Shown in pieces: positions 7,949 through 16,527 of a stretch of DNA of 57,754 nt. The translations under genes and the position numbers were made by a program. Every line of letters starts with the position of its first letter. Positions within the stretch are counted from its first letter, which is position 1. Below the pieces are notes generated by a model that saw nothing but the letters and a program-made list of their open reading frames with translations, was not told the DNA's origin and did no database searches. The DNA comes from an uncultured Roseiflexus sp. (GTDB taxonomy: Bacteria > Chloroflexota > Chloroflexia > Chloroflexales > Roseiflexaceae), in NCBI GenBank assembly GCA_937935075.1, contig CALGYB010000123.1:1-57754 (forward strand), written 5' to 3'.

Positions 7949-8914
7949 ATGACAACAGTGCTGGTCACCGGAGTCGGCGGCGTGCTGGGCAGCCTGGTTG
8001 CCGGCATTCTGGCAACACAACCGCGCATGCGCGTAATTGGCGCAGGACGGGTTGCTCCTGAACAGACGCTTGCCGATGTCGAGGTGCGCGTGTGTGATAT
8101 GAGCGGCGAAACCTTGCTGACGATGATGCGCGCCTCACACGTCGATACAGTCGTCCACCTTGATATGTCCGGCGAAGAAGAAGCGCTTCCTTACGAGATC
8201 CCTGGTCGCGGCAACGTATACCGCGCTATCGAGGTGCTCGGCGCATGCCATGCTGCCGGGGTGAAGCGCATCGTTATGCGGAGCAGTACTCTGGTCTACG
8301 GCGCACGCCCCGAAGCGCCGATGTTCCTCCCAGAGACCGCGCCGCTGTCCGGTGGGGCGCCGGCCGGCTTGCTGCAGGATTATATCGAGATTGAACGTCT
8401 GGTTGCTGATTTCAAGGCGCGCCATCCCGATATGCGCATCATTATGGTGCGCTGCGCACCGGTGACCGGTAACGGCGTCCGTTCGCCGGTCGTGCAGTTT
8501 TTCAGCCGCCGCCCGGCGCCGGTGCTGGCGGGTTTCGATCCGCGCGTGCAGGTGCTCCACACGCACGACGCAGCAGTCGCGCTGGCGCTGGCAACCCTGA
8601 ACGATCAGGTCGATGGCGCGTTCAACATCGCAGCGCATCCTCCCTTGCTCCTGTCGCAGGCGATTCTGATCGCCGGCGGGCAGCCGCTGCCGCTACCCGC
8701 GCTTGTGTTTCAGATGGCATCGTTCCTGGATCCGGTCCGTTCGTTGATTGGTACGCTGCCGTTTCCGATCGAGTACCTGCAATATGCGTGTGTGGGCGAT
8801 ATTCGCCATGCGGAGCGCGAATTGAACTGGGAACCGCAGCGCGGGCCTGATGAGACGTTGCGTGAACTCGCTGCGGATCACAGGCAATCCGCCTGGCAAC
8901 TCACGCCTGGTTGA
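7949..8914 (+). CDS. NAD-dependent epimerase/dehydratase (extended SDR)
   Basis: 321 residues. The N-terminal Rossmann motif VTGVGGVLGSLVAG (G-x-x-G-x-x-G) binds NAD(P). MRSSTLVYGARPEAP is the usual strand carrying the catalytic Ser/Thr region. The normal Y-x-x-x-K motif appears as YIEIE (near residue 145), so the catalytic Lys is Glu. The fold is safe, but dehydrogenase activity is doubtful. GAGGTG six bases upstream fixes the ATG at 7949; the earlier ATG at 7922 overlaps the previous stop. It runs with the same polarity as the Doc-like gene, perhaps in one transcript. Substrate unknown. Confidence 0.8.
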   Translation: MTTVLVTGVGGVLGSLVAGILATQPRMRVIGAGRVAPEQTLADVEVRVCDMSGETLLTMMRASHVDTVVHLDMSGEEEALPYEIPGRGNVYRAIEVLGACHAAGVKRIVMRSSTLVYGARPEAPMFLPETAPLSGGAPAGLLQDYIEIERLVADFKARHPDMRIIMVRCAPVTGNGVRSPVVQFFSRRPAPVLAGFDPRVQVLHTHDAAVALALATLNDQVDGAFNIAAHPPLLLSQAILIAGGQPLPLPALVFQMASFLDPVRSLIGTLPFPIEYLQYACVGDIRHAERELNWEPQRGPDETLRELAADHRQSAWQLTPG

Positions 8915-9105
8915 GTCGGCGCCTGTGTCTGACTCGAACAATAACGTCGAATGTAATACCGCATCGTCAGCGGCGTGTGCGCAAAAGCGAAACAACGTCG
9001 CTGGAACGCCCCAGAAGTGAACTGCACGCTGCTTCGACCAGGGAGCGTGCAGCCATGGACGGACGACCTGAAATGACCGCATTAGTTGTCCTGAAGGAGG
9101 TGGAC

Positions 9106-10434
9106 ATGTCGGACGATCCAGAATCGAACGCTCATGATCAGCCCACGGTAATAGATGGATCGAATGTTGCGGATAGTCTTCGGGAGACAGCGCCCACCAG
9201 CGAGGCGGAAGAGCGCCCCCCGGTTAACGATGCTGTTTCTGCGGCAGAACAAACCGCGCCTGATGAAACCCCCGCGCCCCAGCCAGAAGAGGCGCCGCCA
9301 GCGCCAGAAGAGGAGATCGGCGTGGCGTATGCCGGTGAACGAACCTCATTCGTCGATCCTGTTGCAACCCTGCGCGCCGAGACCGCTGCAGCCGTGCAGG
9401 AACTGGAAGTCGAGATTCGCAACCAGACCGAAGGACCGGCGGAAACCCGCGATCTGGCAGCCGACCTTCTGCGCCTGATCCGCGAGAACCTGGAGCGTCT
9501 GCGCCCGCCGGCGCTCGATAATGTCGTGTCGGCGCTGCGCCAGAATGTGTTCAACAGCGACTATCTCGACCCGGATTTCTGGCGTGGCATTGCTATGGTG
9601 CTCCAGTACCAGGTCACCGAACTGACGACATTGATCCAGCGCCGTCTGCGCGGCGAGTTCGCTATTGACGCCTACGGCATGGATACCGAACTTATCGAAC
9701 TGGTGCGCCCGGTTGCCGGTTTCCTCTACCGTTCCTGGTGGCGCGTCACGAGTGAAGGGCTTGATGGCATCCCCACCGAGGGATCGGCGCTCCTGCTGGC
9801 GAACCATTCCGGCGTGCTGCCGTGGGATAGCGCCATGATTGCCACTGCTGTGCTCGAAGATCATCCATCACAACGGCTGGTACGTTCGCTCCACGATCCG
9901 TGGATGACGACGGTGCCCGGTCTGGCGCCGGCCCTGGCGGCATTCGGTCAGGCGCCGGCTCTGCCGGAGAATGCCGCGCGCCTGATGGATGACGGGCAAC
10001 TCGTCTGTGCATTTCCAGAGGGCGCACAGGGTGCAGGGAAACTCTTCTGGAACCGTTACCGGCTGACCGGCTTCGATGCACGCGACTATATCCGGGTTGC
10101 GCTGCGCGCCGGCGCGCCGATCATTCCAGTCGCCGTCATTGGCGCGGAAGAGATTTATCCCATGCTGATCAACGTCCGCCCCGTCGCCCAACTGCTGAAC
10201 CTGCCGTACTTCCCGCTGACGCCGCTCTTCCCCTGGTTTGGTCTGCTGGGCATCACGCCGCTGCCGAGCAAATGGTCAATCATCTTCGATACGCCGATCG
10301 ACTCATCTGCCTACGGCGCCGCAGCCGCCGACGATCCGACGACGCTGGCGCAGATCAACGATCTGGTGCAACGTCGGATTCAGTCGCTCCTCGATGAGCG
10401 CACTGCTGCGCGACGGTCGATATTTTTTGGGTGA
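9106..10434 (+). CDS. PlsC-like 1-acylglycerol-phosphate acyltransferase domain protein
   Basis: 442 residues. The first 85 or so are acidic and Pro/Glu/Ala-rich, probably disordered. A helical stretch follows, and from about residue 210 the LPLAT domain. ANHSGVLPWDSAMI is block I (N-H-x6-D, slightly longer than the usual H-x4-D), and FPEGAQGAGK is block III, which binds glycerol phosphate. It ends with IPVAVIGAEEIYP and a C-terminal helix. It probably acylates a lyso-lipid at the membrane face. AAGGAGGTGGAC directly before ATG 9106 fixes the start; earlier in-frame codons from 8911 are untranslated leader. The block I spacing is unusual, so substrate is open. Confidence 0.82.
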   Translation: MSDDPESNAHDQPTVIDGSNVADSLRETAPTSEAEERPPVNDAVSAAEQTAPDETPAPQPEEAPPAPEEEIGVAYAGERTSFVDPVATLRAETAAAVQELEVEIRNQTEGPAETRDLAADLLRLIRENLERLRPPALDNVVSALRQNVFNSDYLDPDFWRGIAMVLQYQVTELTTLIQRRLRGEFAIDAYGMDTELIELVRPVAGFLYRSWWRVTSEGLDGIPTEGSALLLANHSGVLPWDSAMIATAVLEDHPSQRLVRSLHDPWMTTVPGLAPALAAFGQAPALPENAARLMDDGQLVCAFPEGAQGAGKLFWNRYRLTGFDARDYIRVALRAGAPIIPVAVIGAEEIYPMLINVRPVAQLLNLPYFPLTPLFPWFGLLGITPLPSKWSIIFDTPIDSSAYGAAAADDPTTLAQINDLVQRRIQSLLDERTAARRSIFFG

Positions 10435-10520
10435 GGTGTGATGTGACCGTCATCACTGGACGCCTGGCATGTTCCTGTTCTTCGCCCTGTGCTCCGCGAG
10501 GTCAGGCGTGGCATGCGAGT

Positions 10521-10585
10521 GGTGACGGTCACCTTCGCCCTTGGTTCTCAGTTCTTGGTTCTCGTAACCCCTAACCCCTCATCCT
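10521..10585. repeat. near-palindrome and telomere-like repeat behind the GT2 gene
   Basis: GGTGACGGTCACC (10521-10533) is nearly palindromic and its core recurs at 57437-57618. It is followed by CTTGGTTCTCAGTTCTTGG and by CCCCTAACCCCT (TTAGGGG read on the minus strand), which recurs at 14407-14452, 25010-25030 and 57640-57655. The GT2 stop codon and last codons lie in these repeats. Confidence 0.6.
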
Positions 10586-11630
10586 CGACTCGCTCCCCGG
10601 TTCTGATATCCTGGCTCTCTGTCAGGCGTTGTTCGAGGCGATCCAGGCGCGCCTGCATATCGCGTTGCCATGCCAGGTCGGCAATTTCCTGCGCGCGAAC
10701 GCGGTAGAGCACTTCTTCCAGCAGGCGCCGCGTCCCGCCGATCCGGTCCGCCAGAAGGCCGATGAGGAAAATAATGAAGCCAAGAATGAGCGCTGTGCTG
10801 CCAACTGCCAGCGACTGTGCGTTATCCTGCGGGAAGTTATCGACCAGTTGGCGCATCAGATACACATACAATGCCCGCCCCAGGAAGAGAAAGCCGGCAA
10901 TCAGGAAAGGAAGGGCGATATAGGTGAATGTCTTGAGCGGCTCGTATGCCGTGTAGGTGCGCACAATCGTTGACGCCTGCCGTTTGATGAAGTTCCAGTT
11001 CCCGGTGTGCAACCGCGAAGCGCGATGCACCGGATTGGTCGCAATCGGCACCGTCTGGATCGTCAGACGGCGCTTGCCCGCCTGGATCAGGTTCTCCACG
11101 GTGTATGAAAAATCGCTTGTAACAAATGTGCGCAGCGCCGCTTCACGTGAGAGTGCGCGAAAGCCGCTCACTGTATCAGGCACATTCGTACCCGAAGCCC
11201 AGCGCACCACGCCGCTGCCGACCGCCTGCAACATTCGTTTGAGCGGCGAGAAATGGACATTGCTCTCAATCTGGCGATCGCCGATCACCATATCTGCTTG
11301 CCCTGCCAGGATCGGCGCGATCAATCGAGGAATCTCACGCCCTGGATACTGATTGTCTCCATCGGTATTGACGATGATATCGGCGCCGAGGCGCAACGCT
11401 GCATCAATGCCGGTCTGATAGGCGGTCGCCAATCCTTTGCGACTGGTATGGCGCACCACGTGGTCGGCGCCGTGCGCCAGGGCGACGGCAATGGTATCAT
11501 CGGTGCACCCGTCGTCGATGATCAACGCTTCGACGCTCGTGATGCCAGGAATGTCGCGCGGAATATCGGCGAGGACGCGCGCGATCGACTCGGCCTCGTT
11601 GAGCACGGGGATCTGGACAATCAGTTTCAT
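10548..11630 (-). CDS. family 2 glycosyltransferase, DPM1-like, with two C-terminal membrane segments
   Basis: 360 residues. The N-terminal GT-A domain has IPVLNEAESIARVL, the acidic LIIDDGCTDDT and the metal-binding NTDGDNQYPG, typical of polyprenyl-phosphate sugar transferases. At the C-terminal side two hydrophobic segments (ALPFLIAGFLFLGRALYVYL and AVGSTALILGFIIFLIGLLA) anchor it in the membrane, then a charged coiled tail follows. It probably transfers a hexose from a nucleotide sugar to a lipid carrier. The ATG at 11630 fits the promoter upstream; the longer frame is spurious. The last residues, EGLGVTRTKN, are encoded by intergenic repeat sequence. Confidence 0.85.
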   Translation of the reverse strand: MKLIVQIPVLNEAESIARVLADIPRDIPGITSVEALIIDDGCTDDTIAVALAHGADHVVRHTSRKGLATAYQTGIDAALRLGADIIVNTDGDNQYPGREIPRLIAPILAGQADMVIGDRQIESNVHFSPLKRMLQAVGSGVVRWASGTNVPDTVSGFRALSREAALRTFVTSDFSYTVENLIQAGKRRLTIQTVPIATNPVHRASRLHTGNWNFIKRQASTIVRTYTAYEPLKTFTYIALPFLIAGFLFLGRALYVYLMRQLVDNFPQDNAQSLAVGSTALILGFIIFLIGLLADRIGGTRRLLEEVLYRVRAQEIADLAWQRDMQARLDRLEQRLTESQDIRTGERVEDEGLGVTRTKN

Positions 11631-11665
11631 ATGTGTTACGAATGTGTCATCAATTGTGCAGTGCG

Positions 11666-11694
11666 ATTCTAGCCGAGCATGGCATAATTGTAAA
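11666..11694 (-). promoter_or_regulatory. promoter for the GT2 gene
   Basis: On the minus strand TTTACA (11694-11689) and TAGAAT (11671-11666) are 17 bp apart, close to consensus. Transcription would start near 11659, leaving a 29-nt leader before the ATG at 11630. The LCP gene diverges from the same 101-bp gap. Confidence 0.65.
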
Positions 11695-11731
11695 GCACAG
11701 TCGTCTGACTGAACGATGATGCCATGGTGGT

Positions 11732-13258
11732 ATGGATCAACTGACACTGGACTGCCGTGAGGCGCGGCGATTGATCGATCGCGGCGTTTCTCCGGGTTCG
11801 ACGCGCCCTGACCGTCGCGCGCTCGGATTTCATCTTGCTGGCTGCGCCGCATGCCGGGCATACCGCGCACGCCGCAATGATGAGTTGCTGGCTGAACTTC
11901 TGGCAGCGCCGCGTGATCTTGCGGCGTCGCCGGTAGCGCCGCATCCCCGGCCGGCACGACAGACAGCACGATTGATCCGCAATGTGAGCCTGACACTGGC
12001 GGGTATTGCGGCGGTGCTGAGTGTGATGTTTCTCGGGCGACTGGCGATTGCTTTCGCCTCGATTGCGGGCAGTATCGACGCGATGGCCGGAAATAACGAC
12101 CAGGCGCAGATCGCCCCGCCTGTGACAATTCCGCCGGAGCTGGCGACCCTCATCCCGCCAACTGTGCCACCGCCTGCATGGGCAGGCGTCTCCGCCACAG
12201 CGATCGTGCCTCCTCCGGAAACTATCGCGCTGACGCGCGTCGCCGACCCCACCGAACCGCCGCGCGCAGTCGCTACGGCTGTGGCAGAACCGCTGACGCC
12301 GCGTGCTTCTGCCGCCGCATCGCCGACGTTTGGCGCGCCATCGCCGATGCTGCCGACCATCACCCCCATTCCGTTGCGCCCCGATTATCGTCCCGGGGCG
12401 CCAACCCCGCCGCTCGTGCCGATCCCGACGCTGTCGAACGCGCCTCAGCGCGCGCCGCCGCCGGGGACCGCAATGAATGTGCTGCTGTTGGGCATCGACC
12501 GGCGACCGGGCGAAACGTTCCCGGCGCGCGCTGATGCGATCATCGTGGCACGTATCGAACCGGAGCGTCGCCGGATCGCGCTCCTTTCGCTGCCACGCGA
12601 TCTGGTGGCGCCGATTCCAGGATGGGGATGGTCGCGGATCAATGCGGCGACAGTCTACGGCGAACTGAATCCGGCGCTCGGCGGAGGCATCGCGCTTACA
12701 CGGCGCACTGTCAGCGAGTTTCTGTCCATCCCAATCGACTACACCGTTGCCATTGATTTTACCGGCTTCATTGGCGCGATCGACGCCATTGGCGGCGTGA
12801 CGATCGATGTGCCGGTTGAACTCTACGATCCGCTCTATCCGACAATGGATTACGGGTATACAGTCGCGCATTTTCGCCCTGGCATTCAGCACATGGACGG
12901 TGAGCGCACGCTGATGTACGCCCGTATCCGGCATATGGACAGCGATTGGGAGCGGATGAAACGCCAGCAGGCGGTCATCATTGCAGCGCTCGCACAGGTG
13001 CGTGCGCAGAATACCGTCGGACGCATCGAAAGCATCGCTGCGTCGATGACGGCGTTGCGCGGCTACGTGACCACTGATATCCCCGAAACGCAACTCCTCG
13101 GTCTGGCATGGGCATTCCGCGACTTCACGCCCGATCAGATCGAACGCTACACGCTCGACGCCAACTATGTCAGCGTCGGTGCGCCAGACGACCCCTACGC
13201 CCAGTATGCGCTGCCGGGCGCGGTTGACTATCTGCGCGCACGCCTGCTGGGACAGTGA
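11732..13258 (+). CDS. zinc-finger/LytR-CpsA-Psr fusion protein
   Basis: 508 residues. Residues 1-60 read like an anti-sigma zf-HC2 domain (LDCREARRLIDRGV, then HLAGCAACRAYRARR with H-x3-C-x2-C). One membrane segment follows (near residues 88-115), then a Pro/Thr/Ala-rich spacer to about residue 245, and an LCP catalytic domain (NVLLLGIDRRPGE, RIALLSLPRDLVAPIPG, RINAATVYGE, YARIRHMDSDWERMKRQQ). LCP enzymes attach polyisoprenyl-linked glycopolymers to the wall or other acceptors outside the membrane. The Zn-finger would sit in the cytoplasm and could bind a sigma factor. Diverges from the GT2 gene, which fits glycopolymer synthesis. Confidence 0.87.
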   Translation: MDQLTLDCREARRLIDRGVSPGSTRPDRRALGFHLAGCAACRAYRARRNDELLAELLAAPRDLAASPVAPHPRPARQTARLIRNVSLTLAGIAAVLSVMFLGRLAIAFASIAGSIDAMAGNNDQAQIAPPVTIPPELATLIPPTVPPPAWAGVSATAIVPPPETIALTRVADPTEPPRAVATAVAEPLTPRASAAASPTFGAPSPMLPTITPIPLRPDYRPGAPTPPLVPIPTLSNAPQRAPPPGTAMNVLLLGIDRRPGETFPARADAIIVARIEPERRRIALLSLPRDLVAPIPGWGWSRINAATVYGELNPALGGGIALTRRTVSEFLSIPIDYTVAIDFTGFIGAIDAIGGVTIDVPVELYDPLYPTMDYGYTVAHFRPGIQHMDGERTLMYARIRHMDSDWERMKRQQAVIIAALAQVRAQNTVGRIESIAASMTALRGYVTTDIPETQLLGLAWAFRDFTPDQIERYTLDANYVSVGAPDDPYAQYALPGAVDYLRARLLGQ

Positions 13259-13447
13259 TGTGAACATCGTTCGTATCTCGCGCTGATATGATACAAAGCG
13301 CCTCCTGGCGTGCGCGCCTGTCTGATGTCTTTCCTGCATAGCAGAACACCCGTGAAAGAACGGCGCACATGATTGCTGCGCTGGGCAGGCGCTAACTCAT
13401 GGCATGTGAAGATCTGCTAAAACGGCGCTGTTTGGGAGGAGACAGGA

Positions 13448-13987
13448 ATGGATGAAGATCACAGCTATCGTCGCCTCGAGATGACCGTCTTGATGACGCC
13501 GGATATGGCAAACTTCTCCGGGCGCGTCCATGGCGGCTCAATATTGAAACTGCTCGATCAGGTGGCGTATGCCTGCGCCGCCCGATATTCCGGCTCATAT
13601 GTGGTTACTCTTTCCGTTGATCAGGTTGTCTTTCACGAGCCGCTGTATGTCGGCGAACTGGTCACCTTTCTGGCATCGGTCAATTACACCGGTACGAGTT
13701 CGATGGAAGTCGGCGTTCGGGTGATAGCGGAAAATATCCAGGCGCGCAGCGAACGCCACGTGATGACCTGCTATTTCACAATGGTAGCGGTAGACGAGCA
13801 TGGGAGACCCCATCGCATTCCTTCATTCACCCCCACGACACCTGTTGAGCAGCGGCGCTGGAAGGCGGCGCAATTGCGGCGTGAGTTCCGCCGTGAGATC
13901 GAACGTCGCAGTCTGGACATTCGTCTGCACCCTGACGATCTTGCCCCAGAACACGGGGCGGGCGGGCAGCCCGAAGCGCAGGGGTGA
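13448..13987 (+). CDS. acyl-CoA thioesterase, YciA/BFIT-like hotdog
   Basis: 179 residues. MANFSGRVHGGSILKLLDQVAYACAARYSG contains the family pattern N-x-x-G-x-x-HGG-x-x-L-x-x-x-D, whose Asn and Asp are catalytic. One hotdog domain (to about residue 125) is followed by a basic, helical C-terminal tail of 50 residues. Substrate is some acyl-CoA. GGGAGGAGACAGGA before ATG 13448 is a strong ribosome site. The gene stands alone and its 3' end borders a long low-complexity repeat region. Confidence 0.9.
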   Translation: MDEDHSYRRLEMTVLMTPDMANFSGRVHGGSILKLLDQVAYACAARYSGSYVVTLSVDQVVFHEPLYVGELVTFLASVNYTGTSSMEVGVRVIAENIQARSERHVMTCYFTMVAVDEHGRPHRIPSFTPTTPVEQRRWKAAQLRREFRREIERRSLDIRLHPDDLAPEHGAGGQPEAQG

Positions 13988-14452
13988 TGCTGTCGCAAGG
14001 CGGAAGGCGCGTGGGGTGCAAGTGTGAGGCGCACGGAGCGCAGGCAAGGGGGACGCAGGCGAGCAGGGCGCAAGCGGGCAGGCGGGCGCGGCGCAGGTGG
14101 AAAGGGTGCACGGTGCAGGCGGAAAGGGCGCGCGGCGCAGGCGGAAAGGGCGCGCGGCGCAGGCGCACGAGGTGCAGGTGGGCAGGCGCTTGGATCCGCA
14201 GGGCGCAGGCAGAGCGGAGGTGGGCAGGCGTATGGCACACAGTCGTGAGGCGCACGCGGCGCAGGCGGGCGGGATGCAGGTGGACAGGGCGCGAGGTGCA
14301 TTCAGGCAAGCGGGCGGGGTGTAAGTGGGCAGGGGCGCGAGGCGCATTCAGGCAAGCGGGCGGGGTGCAAGTGGGCAGGCGGTCAGTCTGAAGGTTAAAG
14401 CAAGCAACCTAACCCCTAACCCCTAACTCCTAACCCCTAACCCCTAACCCCC
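13988..14452. repeat. purine-rich degenerate repeat array ending in telomere-like CCCTAA units
   Basis: About 420 nt of G/A-biased sequence built from variants of GCGCAGGCGGGC, GGTGCAAGTGGGCAGG and GGCGCATTCAGGCAAGCGGG. A block of about 45 nt occurs twice side by side near 14285-14385. It is followed at 14407-14452 by CCTAACCCCTAACCCCTAAC-type units with an occasional CTCCTAAC. The ORFs that cross it are artefacts of the composition. The array overlaps the wecA stop. Confidence 0.8.
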
Positions 14453-15442
14453 CTGTCGTCGCTCGAACCAGACGATCCCCGCCAGCATCGCTGCGGCGAG
14501 CAATCCGGCGGCGATATACCCATCCGGCGCGCGCGCCTGTGAGATGTACACCGCCACCATCCCGGCGCCGCATCCCATCAGGTAACAGACCAACACCGCC
14601 TCGCGTCGCGTCAGGCCAAGCGCATTCAGTCGGTGCGATACATGATCCTTGCCCGGCGTAGTCAACGGGTTCTTGCCCCGGCGGAGGCGGGAGACGAAGA
14701 CCAGTGAGGTATCGAAGATCGGCACTGCCAGAACGCACACTGGCACCAGCCAGGTCACCCACGGCACATTGGACGGAAAGCGCAATCTGATCGCCAGCGC
14801 CGCCAGGAGAAAGCCCAGGAAGAGTGAACCGGCATCTCCCATGAAGATCGTCGCCGGGTTGAGATTGTAACGCAGGAAGCCGATACACGCGCCGATCAGT
14901 GCGGCAGCCATGGCGCCAACCAGATACTGCCCGCTCATGGCTGACAGGAGCAGAAAATAAGCGGCGGCCACCGTCGTCACGCCGGCCGACAGCCCATCCA
15001 TGTTGTCGAGCAGGTTGAGCGCATTCGTGATACCCACGACCCAGAAGAGCGTGAGCGCCCAATTCATCCATTCAGCCGGGAAGAGGCGTACCTGTGTGCC
15101 GCCGAGGATCAGGATCGCGCCTGCCAGCGCCTGAGCGCCGAGTTTCACGTAGGCATTCAACCCCCAGCGGTCGTCCGCCAGACCGAAGAGCGACACCAGC
15201 GTAGCGCCAAGCAAAATGCCGATCAATTCGCGCACATATGCCTGATCGCCAAAGAGAATGAGCGCAACCACGAATGCGGTATAGATGGCAACGCCGCCGA
15301 GCAGTGGCACCGGCACAAGTTGCAGTTTGCGTGCGGCAGGTGCATCGACCACGCCGGTGCGCAGCGCCGCCCGTCGCGCTACCGGCGTCGCCAGAACTGA
15401 AAAGAGCAGAGCGGTGATGAAAATCAGGAGGATTCGCGTCAT
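14444..15442 (-). CDS. undecaprenyl-phosphate sugar-1-phosphate transferase (WecA/MraY family)
   Basis: 332 residues, about ten membrane segments. Family motifs are [12 protein letters not shown] (N-terminal loop), [11 protein letters not shown] (the D-D-x-x-x Mg site), [15 protein letters not shown] (catalytic Asp) and [17 protein letters not shown]. The last His-rich loop, [17 protein letters not shown], is typical of WecA rather than MraY. The protein makes the first lipid-linked sugar of a cell-surface polymer, matching the neighbouring GT2 and LCP genes. The final GG and stop are encoded by the telomere-like repeat. Confidence 0.92.
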   Translation of the reverse strand: MTRILLIFITALLFSVLATPVARRAALRTGVVDAPAARKLQLVPVPLLGGVAIYTAFVVALILFGDQAYVRELIGILLGATLVSLFGLADDRWGLNAYVKLGAQALAGAILILGGTQVRLFPAEWMNWALTLFWVVGITNALNLLDNMDGLSAGVTTVAAAYFLLLSAMSGQYLVGAMAAALIGACIGFLRYNLNPATIFMGDAGSLFLGFLLAALAIRLRFPSNVPWVTWLVPVCVLAVPIFDTSLVFVSRLRRGKNPLTTPGKDHVSHRLNALGLTRREAVLVCYLMGCGAGMVAVYISQARAPDGYIAAGLLAAAMLAGIVWFERRQGG

Positions 15443-15582
15443 CGGTAACCCTGCAAACGAGGTCGCGTGAGCGACATTGTAACTCTTGCAGGATACTATA
15501 TATCATACTGCTCGTTATGAGAAGTTAAGATGTGCGCATGGGGAGATGCCCCATGCATTTGAAGCATCGAAAGGAGATGTTT

Positions 15583-16203
15583 ATGGTCACACCATCGGTC
15601 GGCCATCCGTCGCTCGCGCAGGCCGTCTTTCCACGCGCTTCCTGGTTGCGCGATCTGCTGCTCGTGGTCGGAGGGGTGATTTTTGTGGCGCTGCTGGCGC
15701 AGGTTCGGATTGTTTTGCCGTTTACGCCGGTTCCGATCACGGGTCAGACGCTGGGGGTGATACTGATCGGCGCAGCATATGGCTGGCGATTGGGGTTCAT
15801 CACGCTGGCAACGTATGTGGTATCGGGAGTTGTGGGGCTGCCGGTCTTTGCGGGCGGCGCCGCCGGTCTGGCGCGCCTCTTCGGTCCGACGGGCGGGTAT
15901 CTGGTGGCATTTCCGCTGGCTGCGGCATTGATCGGCTTCCTGGTGCAGCGCTTCGGCGTTGATCGCCACCCGTTGCGTATGGCCGCGTCGATGGCGCTCT
16001 GCTCGGTGCTTATCCTGGGGCTTGGTTCGACGTGGCTGTCCTTCGCACTGCAGACGAGCATGAGCGATGCGCTGGCAAAAGGCGCATTTCCCTTCATCCC
16101 CGGTGATCTGGTGAAGATGGCGATCGCAGCCCTGCTCCTGCCCGGCGCCTGGCGTCTCATCGGGCGCGCCGATCGGCGTGAGAACGAGGGGTCGCAGGAA
16201 TAA
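15583..16203 (+). CDS. bioY: biotin transporter substrate-binding component BioY
   Basis: 206 residues, six membrane segments. QVRIVLPFTPVPITGQTLGVIL is the BioY signature, and GLPVFAGGAAGLARLFGPTGGYLVAFP is the conserved second half. BioY is the S-component of an ECF transporter and binds biotin. No EcfA/EcfT genes are adjacent, so it either shares a general energising module or works alone. AAAGGAGATG before ATG 15583 fixes the start, and upstream in-frame ATG codons are not used. A possible TTGTAA-18-TATCAT promoter lies at 15477-15506. Confidence 0.94.
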   Translation: MVTPSVGHPSLAQAVFPRASWLRDLLLVVGGVIFVALLAQVRIVLPFTPVPITGQTLGVILIGAAYGWRLGFITLATYVVSGVVGLPVFAGGAAGLARLFGPTGGYLVAFPLAAALIGFLVQRFGVDRHPLRMAASMALCSVLILGLGSTWLSFALQTSMSDALAKGAFPFIPGDLVKMAIAALLLPGAWRLIGRADRRENEGSQE

Positions 16204-16393
16204 CGCTTCTGGGGAGGAGGAGAGAGAGCCGGATGCCCCTCCTGCAGACGGGTTCCTGTATGCGCTCGGCGGATGTCGGTTCGCGCCGCTGCAGGAGGGT
16301 GCAGCACAAGCATGCAACATGAGGGTCTGTCCAACACATCCGCGCCGGGAAGTTCTGCCTCGCCGCTCTCTTGCCGGAAACCCTGCAATCTGA

Positions 16394-16422
16394 TTGACGC
16401 ATCAACCGCAACTTCATATAAT
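16394..16422 (+). promoter_or_regulatory. strong housekeeping-type promoter of the effector-like gene
   Basis: TTGACG (16394-16399) and TATAAT (16417-16422) with a 17-bp spacer, among the best matches to consensus in the window. Transcription would start near 16429, about 100 nt before the ATG at 16528. Confidence 0.7.
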
Positions 16423-16445
16423 CTACCGTGTGTCTGCCTGGTAAA

Positions 16446-16498
16446 TGCAGCCGGCAATCGTGCTTTCCTCATAACGCAAAGCACGATTGCCGGCTGCA
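16446..16498. promoter_or_regulatory. 21-bp perfect inverted repeat in the 5' leader
   Basis: The arms 16446-16466 and 16478-16498 are exactly complementary (both begin TGCAGCCGGCAATCG when read outward-in), with an 11-nt loop. The structure lies between the promoter at 16394-16422 and the GGAGG ribosome site at 16516-16520. There is no U-run behind it, so a simple terminator is unlikely. It may be an operator, an RNA attenuation element or a small mobile palindrome. Confidence 0.75.
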
Positions 16499-16527
16499 CA
16501 CTTGCTATGGACTGCGGAGGGCAATGC

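Noticed and set aside
8911-9105. 65-residue N-terminal extension of the acyltransferase
   Set aside because: The extension has no family match, and AAGGAGGTGGAC stands directly before ATG 9106.
13984-14391. Basic Arg/Gly/Ala-rich proteins on the plus strand and Pro/Cys-rich ones on the minus strand
   Set aside because: Open frames exist in many phases only because of repeat composition; no start site or family.
15477-15510. BirA operator ahead of bioY (TTGTAAC half-site)
   Set aside because: No second inverted half-site at the needed distance, so only a weak promoter reading was kept.
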